Origin: Streptomyces eurythermus
GTDB taxonomy: Bacteria > Actinomycetota > Actinomycetes > Streptomycetales > Streptomycetaceae
Reading direction: 5' to 3'
NCBI RefSeq assembly: GCF_014649115.1
Contig: NZ_BMSK01000023.1
Coordinates: forward strand, 62,001-126,000
DNA length: 64,000 nt
This document shows positions 25,903 to 33,745 of the stretch, in pieces (within the stretch, counting starts at the first letter, position 1; each line of letters begins with the position of its first letter). The translations under genes were made by a program, and so were the position numbers. A model generated the notes under the pieces. The model was not told the origin of the DNA, ran no database searches, and worked only from the letters and a program-made list of their open reading frames with translations.

Positions 25903-26946
25903 ATGACGTACGACCGCGACCGCATCGAAGCCCTGCTCGACGAGGGAGTCCGCGACAAGGTGTACCCGGGTGCCGTGTGGGCCCTCGGCGACGCCACCGG
26001 CACCCTCGCCCAGGGCACCACCGGCGTCCTCGACCCCGACGAGCCGGAGGTGCCGATGCGCACCGACACCGTCTTCGACGCCGCCAGCCTCACCAAGATC
26101 CTGGCCGTCTGGTCCTCCATCGGCACCTTGTGGGAGCACGGAACCCTCGACCTCGACCAGCCGCTCGGCAGCTTCTGGCCGGAGGTCACCGGACACCCAC
26201 TCGGATCCGCCACCGCCCGGCAGTTGCTGACGCACACCGCCGGCGTCCCACTGCGAGCCCAACTGAAGAACCTCTACGGCACCAAGCCGGACGACATCCG
26301 CCGCGGCGTACTGCACGAGGCACTCCACCGGGCACCCGGCGAAGCCGTCGAGTACACCGACCGGGCCGCCCTCATCCTCGGCTACCTCGCCGAACACCTC
26401 TCCGGCCAGCCCTTGGAACAGTTGGCCACCGGCCGCACCTGGCACCCCCTGGCCATGACCTCCACTCGCTTCGGCCCCCTGCCTGCCGGCCTCGCCGCCC
26501 GCTGCGCGCCCACCGAACTTGACCAGGACACCGGCACCCACCTCAAGGGAGTCGCCCACGACTTCTCGGCCCGCCTCCTGGGCGGCGTCTGCGGCATCGC
26601 CGGCGTCTTCACCGTCCTCGACGATCTCGCCGCCTTCCTCCGGTACATGCTCACCCCTGCCACGTCCCATTTGCAGGCTGGCTTCGGGAGGGAGTGGATC
26701 GCCCGCTCCCTGACGATCCAGACGGGTCAACTCCAGCCCGCGCGCGGCTTGTTCTGGCACCCCGCTCCCGGCACCACCTCCGAGGAGGACATCTGGGTGC
26801 ACTATGGCTTCACCGGCACAGGCATGTGGATCTCCCCCATCGGGGGCCGCTGGGCGGTGCTCCTGACCAACAAGCTTTACTACACAAGGGATCGTGGGCC
26901 ATTGACCGAGGTTCGCAACGCCTTCCGTGAACTCGCCTTCAACTGA
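25903..26946 (+). CDS. Serine hydrolase of the beta-lactamase / penicillin-binding-protein superfamily
   Basis: A 347-residue protein with no signal peptide. The SxxK motif is in AASLTKIL (about residue 62). The second motif is YTDRA rather than YxN/YSN, and the third is HYGFTGTG. This is the class C beta-lactamase / esterase family (EstB-like, often esterases or transacylases rather than lactamases). It lies 95 bp after the glycosyltransferase on the same strand, with its own upstream space and GGGAGACC site. It may belong to the same pathway. Cytoplasmic location argues against cell-wall work. Confidence 0.82.
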   Translation: MTYDRDRIEALLDEGVRDKVYPGAVWALGDATGTLAQGTTGVLDPDEPEVPMRTDTVFDAASLTKILAVWSSIGTLWEHGTLDLDQPLGSFWPEVTGHPLGSATARQLLTHTAGVPLRAQLKNLYGTKPDDIRRGVLHEALHRAPGEAVEYTDRAALILGYLAEHLSGQPLEQLATGRTWHPLAMTSTRFGPLPAGLAARCAPTELDQDTGTHLKGVAHDFSARLLGGVCGIAGVFTVLDDLAAFLRYMLTPATSHLQAGFGREWIARSLTIQTGQLQPARGLFWHPAPGTTSEEDIWVHYGFTGTGMWISPIGGRWAVLLTNKLYYTRDRGPLTEVRNAFRELAFN

Positions 26947-27032
26947 CGAGTCAAAGCCGAGCCCGGCCGCACCCCGAGACCCCGCACTCGGTTGAGCGCA
27001 ACGCTGCCTTTCTAAGGAACCGCGTAGCGTGT

Positions 27033-27057
27033 ACCGCTGAACCGGTGATAGCGGTTC
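27033..27057 (-). terminator. Nested inverted repeats downstream of the small minus-strand gene
   Basis: ACCGCT (27033-27038) with AGCGGT (27050-27055), and alternatively GAACCG (27039-27044) with CGGTTC (27052-27057). Two mutually exclusive short stems lie 43 bp past the stop at 27100. Weak evidence. Confidence 0.25.
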
Positions 27058-27099
27058 CGTGACACGGGCGGCCCACCGGTGTCCGTCGGAGCGGACGGA

Positions 27100-27270
27100 T
27101 CAGTCGTCCTCCGGGTTCTGTGTCGCCTGCGCCTTGGCCCGACGGCGACGGACGCGCCTGCACAGGGTCGCTGATGCGGCCATGACGGTAGCTGTGACGA
27201 GTTGGGCGGGCAGTTCTGCAAGCAATCCGTGGGCGATGACGGCTAGTACGTGCTTGAGTTGATCGGGCAT
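27100..27270 (-). CDS. Small protein with hydrophobic helix and basic tail (56 aa)
   Basis: ATG 27270 is preceded by GAGG with an 8-nt spacer. The product begins MPDQLKHVLAVIAHGLLAEL, continues PAQLVTATVMAASATLCRRV, and ends in a strongly basic Arg/Lys segment then NPEDD. One amphipathic or transmembrane helix (about residues 8-42) followed by RRVRRRRAK would give a membrane-associated protein with a cytoplasmic basic tail. No family recognised. It lies between the serine hydrolase and the coiled-coil protein, on the opposite strand. Support is the ribosome-binding site and a clean reading frame. Confidence 0.5.
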   Translation of the reverse strand: MPDQLKHVLAVIAHGLLAELPAQLVTATVMAASATLCRRVRRRRAKAQATQNPEDD

Positions 27271-27435
27271 GGGAGATCCTCAGGAAGCAATCCGGTGCCG
27301 TGCCCCGAAGAGGCACGGCAGGCGGGTGATGCCGTCAGCCTGCTGGCCGATCGGCCCTGACTCCACAAGTCCGGGCCTCCCTGCGTACAAGTTCGGACAA
27401 GTCCTGGTCACGTAGGCACATGCGGGAGGGGAGCC

Positions 27436-29328
27436 GTGGGGGGCAAGGGTCGCCGGGGACGGCCGTGGGCGGGGTTACGAGGGCCCACTGAGGAGGCCAA
27501 CCGTCTCGCCGAGCTGCTGCGGGCATGGCTGGATGATGCGGGTCTGCGTCTGGACGACCTGCTGCGCGAGCTGAAGCCCGAACACTTCGAGAATCAGACC
27601 GTGCCGGGCAGGACCACAGTCGCGGACCGGCTGGCCGGTATGAACCTGCGGTGGGACTTCGTGGAGGCCGTCGCCGACGCCTGTTCCGGCGACGCCGCCG
27701 AGTACGAGCGGTTACGGCAACAGGCGCGCCCCCTCTACGAGGCTGCCGTATCGGCGCCACCCGGTGCGCGGCCCGGCCCCCGCGACAGCGGTACCGGCCG
27801 GCAGGTGCGGTCCCCGTTCCGCACAGGACCTGCCCTGTTGGTCCCGGTGCGTGACCTGGTCGTTGTACAACGGCGGTCGCTAGAGCTCTCCGATCAGCTC
27901 ATGCGGGCACTGCAGCGCACAGCGGAACTGGAGAAGGCGCGCAACGACGCTCACCACATGGTGCTGATCCTGTTGACGCTCGTCGACAAGCTCCACCGCG
28001 ACATCGCCACGTTGACGGCTGAGCGTGAGCGTGCCGCCGCCCCGTCTCGGGCGTACGAGGCCCTGGACGAGGTCCACGAGCAATTGCGGCACAGCGAGGC
28101 TCAGCGCGCACAAGCCGAGACGGAACTGAGCCGGGCACGTGCCGAACGGGAGAAGGCGGACCGGCTGGCCGAGCAGTCGGCGGAACAGGTCCACAGACTG
28201 ACCGCCGAACTCTCCCGACTGCGACAGCAGCACGGCCCAGTCGGCCGTGACACCGACGCGGCACCGGAACACGAGGCCCCCACGCCGGTACTTCCGGAAC
28301 AGCGGACCTCGGACGACATCGACATCGCCCTGATGAAGGCCACGCGCATCATCGACACGGGCGCCGAGCGACTGAACCGGCTCGCCGAGGAACTGCGCGA
28401 GGAGCAGGAGGAAACGCCGGACAGCGCCGTGGACGAACCACCCGTACAGGCACTGGACAAACCGGCCGGCCAGGCCGGGCTCCCCCGGGCGACCGGCGAG
28501 GAAGCCCCGAACAACGAGCCGGACAAAGATGCGGACAACGCGGCACTGGAGCTGCTTTTCGGAGCGATCCTCCCCCTGCGGCGCGGGGACCCGCTGGACG
28601 AGGTCTTCCCCTTTTTGGTCATTGCGGCCCAAAACTGGACGACGGAGCTGGCCCTCGTCGCCATCCGGCGACTGCGTTCCGCGGGGGAGGCGGCCGCCGC
28701 CGACGCGTTCCTGCTGGCGATCGGTACGGCGCGGCCCGCGCCGTACCTTGGCGCGTTGCTGGACGGCGGCCTCACTCCAACGGATGCCGATCTGGTGGTG
28801 AGGGGGATGGCGACCAACCGGCCCGCCCGCCATTTCCAGCAGGCCGTCGGCCACTTCCGAAGGTCCGGTCTGGCTCGGCTCGCCCACGAAGTACTGCTCG
28901 CCGCCGGACAACTGCGCCCGGTACGGGAACTTCCCCTGCTGCTCTCCTCCTTGGAGGCCGACAGGACCGCGGACCGCGTGCTCGTCTTGAACGGGGTGCG
29001 TCGTGAGGGTGCGGGCAAAGTCGCGGAGGCCCTGGGTCGTCTGCTGGAGGTGGGGATGGCTCAGGAGGCCGACATCCTGAGGATTGCCGCCATCGGTTCG
29101 CCCGGACCGGAACCGGTCGCCTTGGAACCGGGCAGCCCCCCATGGGGCCATGCGTCCTGGTTCCGTCCGGGCCGATTCGTGCGTCGCGACCCTGTGGCCG
29201 AGCCGCTCCCGTCACAAGACTGGCTGGCGCCCCGTATCCGCATCACCATCCCTGGAAGCCTGCCGGTCCCTCCGGTGGTCCCACCGGGCCCCGTCACCGG
29301 TCCGCAGGGCGAATCCCCCGCCGGATGA
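27436..29328 (+). CDS. Large HTH-like/coiled-coil protein, function unknown
   Basis: A 630-residue protein at GTG 27436 after GGGAGGGGAG. Residues about 20-105 resemble the N-terminal HTH-type module of many Streptomyces regulators (TTVADRLAGMNLRWDFVEAV). Residues about 155-280 form a long coiled coil rich in Glu, Arg, Leu and Ala (LTAERERAAAPSRAYEALDE onward). A Pro/Glu-rich linker follows, then a helical-repeat region (about 365-540) and a Pro-rich C-terminus. No TM segment or enzymatic motif was found. The layout suggests a scaffold or sensor. It stands alone, with gaps on both sides. Confidence 0.7.
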   Translation: MGGKGRRGRPWAGLRGPTEEANRLAELLRAWLDDAGLRLDDLLRELKPEHFENQTVPGRTTVADRLAGMNLRWDFVEAVADACSGDAAEYERLRQQARPLYEAAVSAPPGARPGPRDSGTGRQVRSPFRTGPALLVPVRDLVVVQRRSLELSDQLMRALQRTAELEKARNDAHHMVLILLTLVDKLHRDIATLTAERERAAAPSRAYEALDEVHEQLRHSEAQRAQAETELSRARAEREKADRLAEQSAEQVHRLTAELSRLRQQHGPVGRDTDAAPEHEAPTPVLPEQRTSDDIDIALMKATRIIDTGAERLNRLAEELREEQEETPDSAVDEPPVQALDKPAGQAGLPRATGEEAPNNEPDKDADNAALELLFGAILPLRRGDPLDEVFPFLVIAAQNWTTELALVAIRRLRSAGEAAAADAFLLAIGTARPAPYLGALLDGGLTPTDADLVVRGMATNRPARHFQQAVGHFRRSGLARLAHEVLLAAGQLRPVRELPLLLSSLEADRTADRVLVLNGVRREGAGKVAEALGRLLEVGMAQEADILRIAAIGSPGPEPVALEPGSPPWGHASWFRPGRFVRRDPVAEPLPSQDWLAPRIRITIPGSLPVPPVVPPGPVTGPQGESPAG

Positions 29329-29594
29329 GGCCGGGTCCGTCATGAGCCCCCGGGTCAGCACCTCGGACCTCGCCCTCGTCATGTGGCCGTGGGGTCCTCA
29401 GGCCGTCGCCCGCTGCTTCCGCCAGGGCACTGATGCGCCCAGGCCATCGACCGGGTTCTCCGCGGCAGCGCCGTCGGCCGCCTCGCGGGTGCGGGTCTCG
29501 CTGTAGGGCAGCACCGGGCCTTCCTCCAGGGGAGCGGCTGCCCATACGTCCGCAGCATGAAGCGCTTAACAGGGCCCTTCCACGTCCCCCTGAA

Positions 29595-29608
29595 TACCCC
29601 CCGGGGTA
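29595..29608. promoter_or_regulatory. CsoR/CstR-type operator, box 1
   Basis: TACCCCCCGGGGTA, a near-palindrome with 6-bp arms TACCCC/GGGGTA. It is the exact reverse complement of box 2 at 29629-29642 and matches the perfect box at 32462-32475 beside the CstR-like gene. CsoR-family repressors recognise G-tract/C-tract palindromes of this kind. Confidence 0.8.
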
Positions 29609-29628
29609 CCCGTGCTACCGTCGACATA

Positions 29629-29642
29629 TACCCCGGGGGGTA
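29629..29642. promoter_or_regulatory. CsoR/CstR-type operator, box 2
   Basis: TACCCCGGGGGGTA, 34 bp centre-to-centre from box 1 and 25 bp before the ATG of the MBL-rhodanese gene. It probably overlaps the promoter (ATATA just upstream at 29626-29630). Repression by the CstR-like protein at 32157-32444 is inferred from shared sequence. Confidence 0.8.
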
Positions 29643-29667
29643 ATTCGTCACTGGAGTGGAGCAGCTC

Positions 29668-31032
29668 ATGTTCTTCATCGACACCCTTGAGATCGCCGGG
29701 CTCGGCAACCGCGGCTATCTGGCGGGCGGCGAGCGGGGCGCGGTGGCGGTCGATCCGCCGCGTGACTTCGAGCAGGTGATCAGGGCCGCGGCGCGGCGCG
29801 GGGTGCGGATATCCCACGTCGTGGAGACGCACCTCCACAACGACTACGTCACCGGCGGCCTGGAGCTGGCGCGGGTGACGGGCGCCGCCTATCTCGTACC
29901 CGCCGCCGCACGCGTCTCCTACGCACGCGTACCCGTGCACGACGGCGACCGCTGGGAGATCGAGGCCACCGCCGGACTGACTCTGCGGGCGCTCGCCACC
30001 CCCGGCCACACCCCGCACCACACCTCCTACGTCCTGGAGGAGAACGGCACGGCGGTCGCCGTGTTCACCGGCGGCTCGCTGCTGATCGGCACCGTCGGCC
30101 GGCCCGACCTGGTCGAGCCGCGGCTGACGGAGGACCTCGCCCGCGCCCAGCACGCCTCCGCGCACCGGCTGGCCGCCGAGCTGCCCGACGACGCGGCCGT
30201 GCTGCCCACCCACGGCTTCGGCAGCTTCTGCTCCTCCTCCCCGGCGCGGGGCGGCGCCACCACGATCGGCACGGAGAAGGCGGTCAACGAGGCGCTCACC
30301 CGGGACGTGGACACCTTCGTCGCCGACCTGCTGGCCGGCCTGGACGACACCCCCGCCTACTACGCCCACATGGCACCGGCCAACGCCGCCGGACCCGCTC
30401 CGGTAGACCTCACCCCGCCCCCCGTCGCCGACGCCGAGGAGATCGGCGCCCGGCTGGCCGCCGGCGAGTGGGTGGTCGACCTGCGCAACCGTGTCGCCTT
30501 CGCCGAGAGCCACCTGGCGGGCTCCTTCAACTTCGAGGCCGAGGGGCAGCTCGCCACCTACCTGGCCTGGCTGATCCCCTGGGGCAAGCCCGTGACCCTG
30601 CTCGCGGAGTCCCCCGAGCAGCTCGCCGCCGCCCAGCGCGAACTGGTCCGGGTCGGCATCGACCGCCCGGCCGCCGCCGCCACCGGCGCACCCACCGGCT
30701 GGGTGAGGGACGGCGAAGCCCTCGCCTCCTTCCCGCGCGCTCGCTTCGCCGACCTCGCGGCGGCCTCCGGGGACGGCGTCGTCGTGCTGGACGTCCGCCG
30801 GGACTCCGAGCGGGCCGCCGGCTTCGTCCAGGGCTCCGTCCACATCCCGCTCCACGCCCTGCGCCACCGCCTCGACGAGATCCCGGCAGGCCGGGTCTGG
30901 GTGCACTGCGCGGGCGGCATGCGCGCCGCCATCGCCGCCTCCCTGCTGGACGCGGCCGGCCGGGAGGTGGTGGCCGTGGACGACTCCTTCGACTCGGCCG
31001 AGACGGCCGGGCTCACCGTCCGCACCTCCTGA
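29668..31032 (+). CDS. MBL-fold persulfide dioxygenase-rhodanese fusion (CstB-like)
   Basis: A 454-residue protein; ATG 29668 has GGAG 6 nt upstream. An N-terminal metallo-beta-lactamase domain (ETHLHNDY, GHTPHHT, GRPDLVEP) is of the ETHE1/persulfide dioxygenase type. Two rhodanese domains follow: a middle one without a catalytic Cys (WVVDLRNRVAFAESHLAG) and a C-terminal one with Cys414 in VHCAGGMRA. This matches the CstB arrangement: oxidation of persulfides to sulfite or thiosulfate in the cytoplasm. Two CstR-type boxes precede it and a TauE exporter follows. Confidence 0.9.
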   Translation: MFFIDTLEIAGLGNRGYLAGGERGAVAVDPPRDFEQVIRAAARRGVRISHVVETHLHNDYVTGGLELARVTGAAYLVPAAARVSYARVPVHDGDRWEIEATAGLTLRALATPGHTPHHTSYVLEENGTAVAVFTGGSLLIGTVGRPDLVEPRLTEDLARAQHASAHRLAAELPDDAAVLPTHGFGSFCSSSPARGGATTIGTEKAVNEALTRDVDTFVADLLAGLDDTPAYYAHMAPANAAGPAPVDLTPPPVADAEEIGARLAAGEWVVDLRNRVAFAESHLAGSFNFEAEGQLATYLAWLIPWGKPVTLLAESPEQLAAAQRELVRVGIDRPAAAATGAPTGWVRDGEALASFPRARFADLAAASGDGVVVLDVRRDSERAAGFVQGSVHIPLHALRHRLDEIPAGRVWVHCAGGMRAAIAASLLDAAGREVVAVDDSFDSAETAGLTVRTS

Positions 31033-31062
31033 CCGGGGACCGGGAACCGGGAGAGAACAGCA

Positions 31063-31404
31063 GTGAGAACGAGCCTCTTCGGGCGCGGCGGAAGCAGCCC
31101 GGGACGGGTGACGCTGCGGGACGCCGCGCTCCGCACCAGGCACGCCACCGGACGGGACGGTGACGCCCCGCCGATCGACGTACGCGAACCCCGCGAGTGC
31201 CGGGCCGGGCACGCGCGCATGCCACTGGCGGCGCTCGCCACCGGCGCCGGACTGCCCGCCGTCGTGACCCGCCGCTCGGGCAGCCGCTCGCGGCGGGCGG
31301 CCGAACTCCCGCTCACCGTCGGTGCGATCGGTGGCATCCGGGACCGGGCCACTGCCGGTCTGCCGGCGGCGGACGCGCACGGCGGGGACGGGACCGTCGC
31401 ATGA
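31063..31404 (+). CDS. Degenerate rhodanese-like protein without catalytic Cys
   Basis: A 113-residue product at GTG 31063 (GGAGAG 7 nt upstream). Rhodanese landmarks are recognisable: PPIDVREPRECRAGH, then RRSGSRSRRAAEL, then GAIGGI. The active-site loop that normally reads CRSGxRS has Arg where Cys should be, and the domain is shortened. It is either an inactive sulfur-carrier relic or a pseudogene kept by its 4-bp ATGA coupling to the exporter gene downstream. The frame is open throughout. Confidence 0.6.
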   Translation: MRTSLFGRGGSSPGRVTLRDAALRTRHATGRDGDAPPIDVREPRECRAGHARMPLAALATGAGLPAVVTRRSGSRSRRAAELPLTVGAIGGIRDRATAGLPAADAHGGDGTVA

Positions 31405-32147
31405 GCGCCGCGATACTCGCGCTGATCGCCGGTGCCGTCATCGGCCTGGCCCTCGGCGCGCTGGGCGGCGGCGGCAGCGTGCTGGCCGTCCCCGCCTTGA
31501 TCTACCTGCTGGGTTTCACCCCGGTCGCGGCGACCACCGCGAGCCTGGTCATCGTCACCGTCACCTCCGCCACCGCGCTGACCGCGCACGCCCGCGAGGG
31601 CCAGGTCCGCTGGCGTACGGGGCTGCTGTTCGCGGCGGCGGGAACCGGCCCGGCGATGCTGGGCGGGGCGCTCGCCGGCCGACTGCCGGCGGCCGTGCTG
31701 GCCGTGTCCTTCGCCGCGGTCGCCGCGGTCGCCGCGATACGCATGCTGCGGCACCGCCCGGCGCCGGGAACCGCCGTACCGGTGCGGCCCCTCAGGACGG
31801 CGGCCGCGGGCGCCGGGCTCGGCGCGGTCACCGGCGTGCTCGGCGTGGGCGGCGGCTTCCTCGCCGTACCGGCACTGGTCAACGTCCTCGGCATGCGCAT
31901 GCGGGCGGCGGTGGGCACCAGCCTGCTGGTCATCACCGTCAACTCGCTCGCGGCGCTGGCCGTGCGCGCCGGAACGGCGAGCGGCCTGGACTGGTCCGTC
32001 ATCGGCCCCTTCGCCGGCGCGGCCATCCTCGGCGCCTGGGACGGCAAACGCCTGTCGGCCAAACTGCCCGGGGACACCCTGCGACGCGTCTTCGCCCTCG
32101 TCCTGCTCGCGGTGGCCGGCTTCATGCTGCTGGACGCGGTGACGTGA
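31401..32147 (+). CDS. Sulfite exporter TauE/SafE family membrane protein
   Basis: A 248-residue protein with about eight TM segments. The twin Gly-rich repeats GALGGGGSVLAVPALIYLLG and GVLGVGGGFLAVPALVNVLG are the TauE/SafE signature. In this context it would export the sulfite made by the upstream persulfide dioxygenase. It is translationally coupled to the degenerate rhodanese and converges on the CstR-like gene with 9 bp between stops. Confidence 0.92.
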   Translation: MSAAILALIAGAVIGLALGALGGGGSVLAVPALIYLLGFTPVAATTASLVIVTVTSATALTAHAREGQVRWRTGLLFAAAGTGPAMLGGALAGRLPAAVLAVSFAAVAAVAAIRMLRHRPAPGTAVPVRPLRTAAAGAGLGAVTGVLGVGGGFLAVPALVNVLGMRMRAAVGTSLLVITVNSLAALAVRAGTASGLDWSVIGPFAGAAILGAWDGKRLSAKLPGDTLRRVFALVLLAVAGFMLLDAVT

Positions 32148-32156
32148 CGGCCGCCG

Positions 32157-32444
32157 TCACGCCAGGGACAGGAACAGCTTCTCCATCCGCGCGCGCATCG
32201 CCTCCGCGTCCTCCCCGTTCTTCCTGCCCGACTCGATGTCCGCGACGCACTGCTGCAGCCCGGTGGCGATGATCGCGAAACCCGCCCGGTCCAGCGCCCG
32301 CGAGGCCGCGGCCAGCTGGGTGACGACCTCCTCGCAGTCCCGCCCCTCCTCGATCATCCGGATCACCCCGGAGATCTGCCCCTGCGCCCTGCGCAGCCGG
32401 TTCAGCACGGCCTTCAGGGACGCGCCCTCGAGCTCCAGTTCCAC
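32157..32444 (-). CDS. CsoR-family repressor, CstR-like (persulfide sensing)
   Basis: A 95-residue all-helical protein. I chose GTG 32444, with GGAGGA 6 nt upstream; an in-frame GTG at 32450 abuts the same site. It has LNRLRRAQGQISGVIRMIEEG near the N-terminus. Two cysteines sit 29 residues apart (GRDCEEV and LQQCV). The position four before the second Cys, His in copper-sensing CsoR, is Gly here. The Cys-only arrangement is that of CstR, which forms di- to tetrasulfide bridges with persulfides. A perfect operator lies just upstream. Confidence 0.88.
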   Translation of the reverse strand: MELELEGASLKAVLNRLRRAQGQISGVIRMIEEGRDCEEVVTQLAAASRALDRAGFAIIATGLQQCVADIESGRKNGEDAEAMRARMEKLFLSLA

Positions 32445-32461
32445 GATCACTCCTCCGCCTA

Positions 32462-32475
32462 TACCCCTAGGGGTA
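32462..32475. promoter_or_regulatory. Perfect CsoR/CstR-type operator, box 3
   Basis: TACCCCTAGGGGTA is a perfect 14-bp palindrome between the divergent repressor gene (start 32444) and membrane rhodanese gene (start 32553). It would give autoregulation of the repressor and control of the rhodanese. TACTGT (32474-32479) could be the rightward -10. Confidence 0.85.
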
Positions 32476-32552
32476 CTGTACGTCCCCGGTCGCGGACGGG
32501 GTCGATCAGACGCCCAGACGATCACCAAGCGACGACAAGGATCACCGCTGTC

Positions 32553-33140
32553 ATGACCAGCCCCCTCGCTCCCACCACGCTCGGCACCGACCAGGTCCGG
32601 GAACGGCTCCACGAACTCACCGTCATCGACGTCCGCACCCCCGGCGAATACGCCACCGGTCATCTGCCGGGCGCCCTCAACATCCCCCTGGACCACCTGC
32701 GCCGCGCACTGCCCGAACTCCGGCACGCGGCCGGCCGCGGGGACGTACTCGTGGTGTGCGCCTCCGGTGCCCGCTCGCAGAACGCCTGCGAGATCCTGGC
32801 CGAACAGGGCATCCCGGCCGCCGGCCTCGCGGGCGGCACCAACGGGTGGGCCGCGCAGGGCCATGACCTGCACCGGCCCACCGCGTGCGACACCCGGGCC
32901 CGCTGGAGCATGGAACGGCAGGTCCGCTTCACCGCCGGAGCGGTGGTACTCCTGGGGCTGCTTCTCGGCCTGCTCGCGCACCCGGCGTTCCAGCTGCTCT
33001 CCGCCGGCATCGCGGGCGGCCTCGTCTTCTCCGCCCTCACCGACACCTGCGGCATGGCGGCCGTGCTCGGCAAGCTGCCGCACAACCGGCCCCGCCCGGC
33101 GGACCTGGACGCGACGCTCGCCGCACTGCGCGGCCGCTGA
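32553..33140 (+). CDS. Membrane-bound rhodanese (YgaP-like)
   Basis: A 195-residue protein. The N-terminal rhodanese domain has VIDVRTPGEYATGHLPGALN and the active-site Cys69 in VVCASGARSQNA. Two C-terminal TM segments (about residues 128-165) are followed by DTCGMAAVLGKLPHNR, as in YgaP-type proteins (DUF2892). It handles sulfane sulfur at the membrane. It is divergent from the CstR-like repressor and shares operator box 3, so it belongs to the same persulfide regulon. Confidence 0.9.
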   Translation: MTSPLAPTTLGTDQVRERLHELTVIDVRTPGEYATGHLPGALNIPLDHLRRALPELRHAAGRGDVLVVCASGARSQNACEILAEQGIPAAGLAGGTNGWAAQGHDLHRPTACDTRARWSMERQVRFTAGAVVLLGLLLGLLAHPAFQLLSAGIAGGLVFSALTDTCGMAAVLGKLPHNRPRPADLDATLAALRGR

Positions 33141-33190
33141 GCCCGACCGGCTCCTCGCCGCCGTCCACTCTCACCGGGCGACGAACGGCA

Positions 33191-33745
33191 TCACCGCACC
33201 CTGCCCACCAAAGGCTCCAGCAGTTCCAGCGCCTCCTCCCAGCGGAAGCGCTCCGCGGCACCGCCCGCCCTCGGCCGGTGCGGCTCGCCCAAGCCGATCA
33301 GGTCCCCCATCCCCCGCAACCGGTCAAGACTCCGCCGGTAGGCGGGATGGGCGGCCTGGGCGGAGTTCAGGCAGGGCAGGGCCACGGTCGGGACACCCAT
33401 GCCGTACGCCTCGCACAGGATGCCCAGGGCCAGGGTGTCCGAGATCCCGGCGGCCCACTTGTCGACCGTGTTGAACCTGGCCGGAGCCACCGCGATCGCG
33501 TCCACCGGAGGCAGCGGGCGCAGATCCCCCGGTGACCGCCAGGCTGAGCGGATCGGGTAGCCGGTCTGCGCCTCGACCGCCTCGACGTCGATGAAACCGA
33601 GCCCCTGCGGCGTGGCGACGAGACCGACATCCCAGTCCGCCTCCTGGGCAGCCGTGATCAGCTTGCCGACATCTCGGGCAACACCCGCCGCACACACGAC
33701 GACGTACAGGAAGGGCTTCTTGTCCGGGGCGGTCGGTGCGGTCAT
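33191..33745 (-). CDS. HFCD-family flavoprotein (copy 2)
   Basis: A 184-residue paralog of the protein at 18635-19189, the same length and with about 23 substitutions by hand count. The start is ATG here where copy 1 has GTG. The PASANT-equivalent reads APARFNTVDKWAAGISDTL, so the Thr of copy 1 is Arg, which may affect flavin or substrate binding. The ATGA overlap with the regulator's stop codon is kept, although only the last codons of that regulator survive, so its original promoter is gone. Expression is uncertain. Confidence 0.8.
   Translation of the reverse strand: MTAPTAPDKKPFLYVVVCAAGVARDVGKLITAAQEADWDVGLVATPQGLGFIDVEAVEAQTGYPIRSAWRSPGDLRPLPPVDAIAVAPARFNTVDKWAAGISDTLALGILCEAYGMGVPTVALPCLNSAQAAHPAYRRSLDRLRGMGDLIGLGEPHRPRAGGAAERFRWEEALELLEPLVGRVR

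Larger units (their letters stand above)
29329..29667. other. Intergenic region upstream of the persulfide operon
   Basis: A 339-bp stretch. The left 260 bp holds no convincing gene; a 54-codon frame from 29342 has no good ribosome-binding site and poor codon bias. The right end holds two CsoR/CstR-type operators, listed separately. Confidence 0.5.

Noticed and set aside
20634..26946. Operon considered as housekeeping nucleotide salvage
   Set aside because: The deaminase paralogs have lost active-site residues and the set includes a glycosyltransferase and MurA-like enzyme, which do not belong to salvage.
32157..32444. CsoR copper sensor
   Set aside because: The copper-ligand His position is Gly and the neighbours are persulfide and sulfite enzymes, with no copper ATPase or chaperone.
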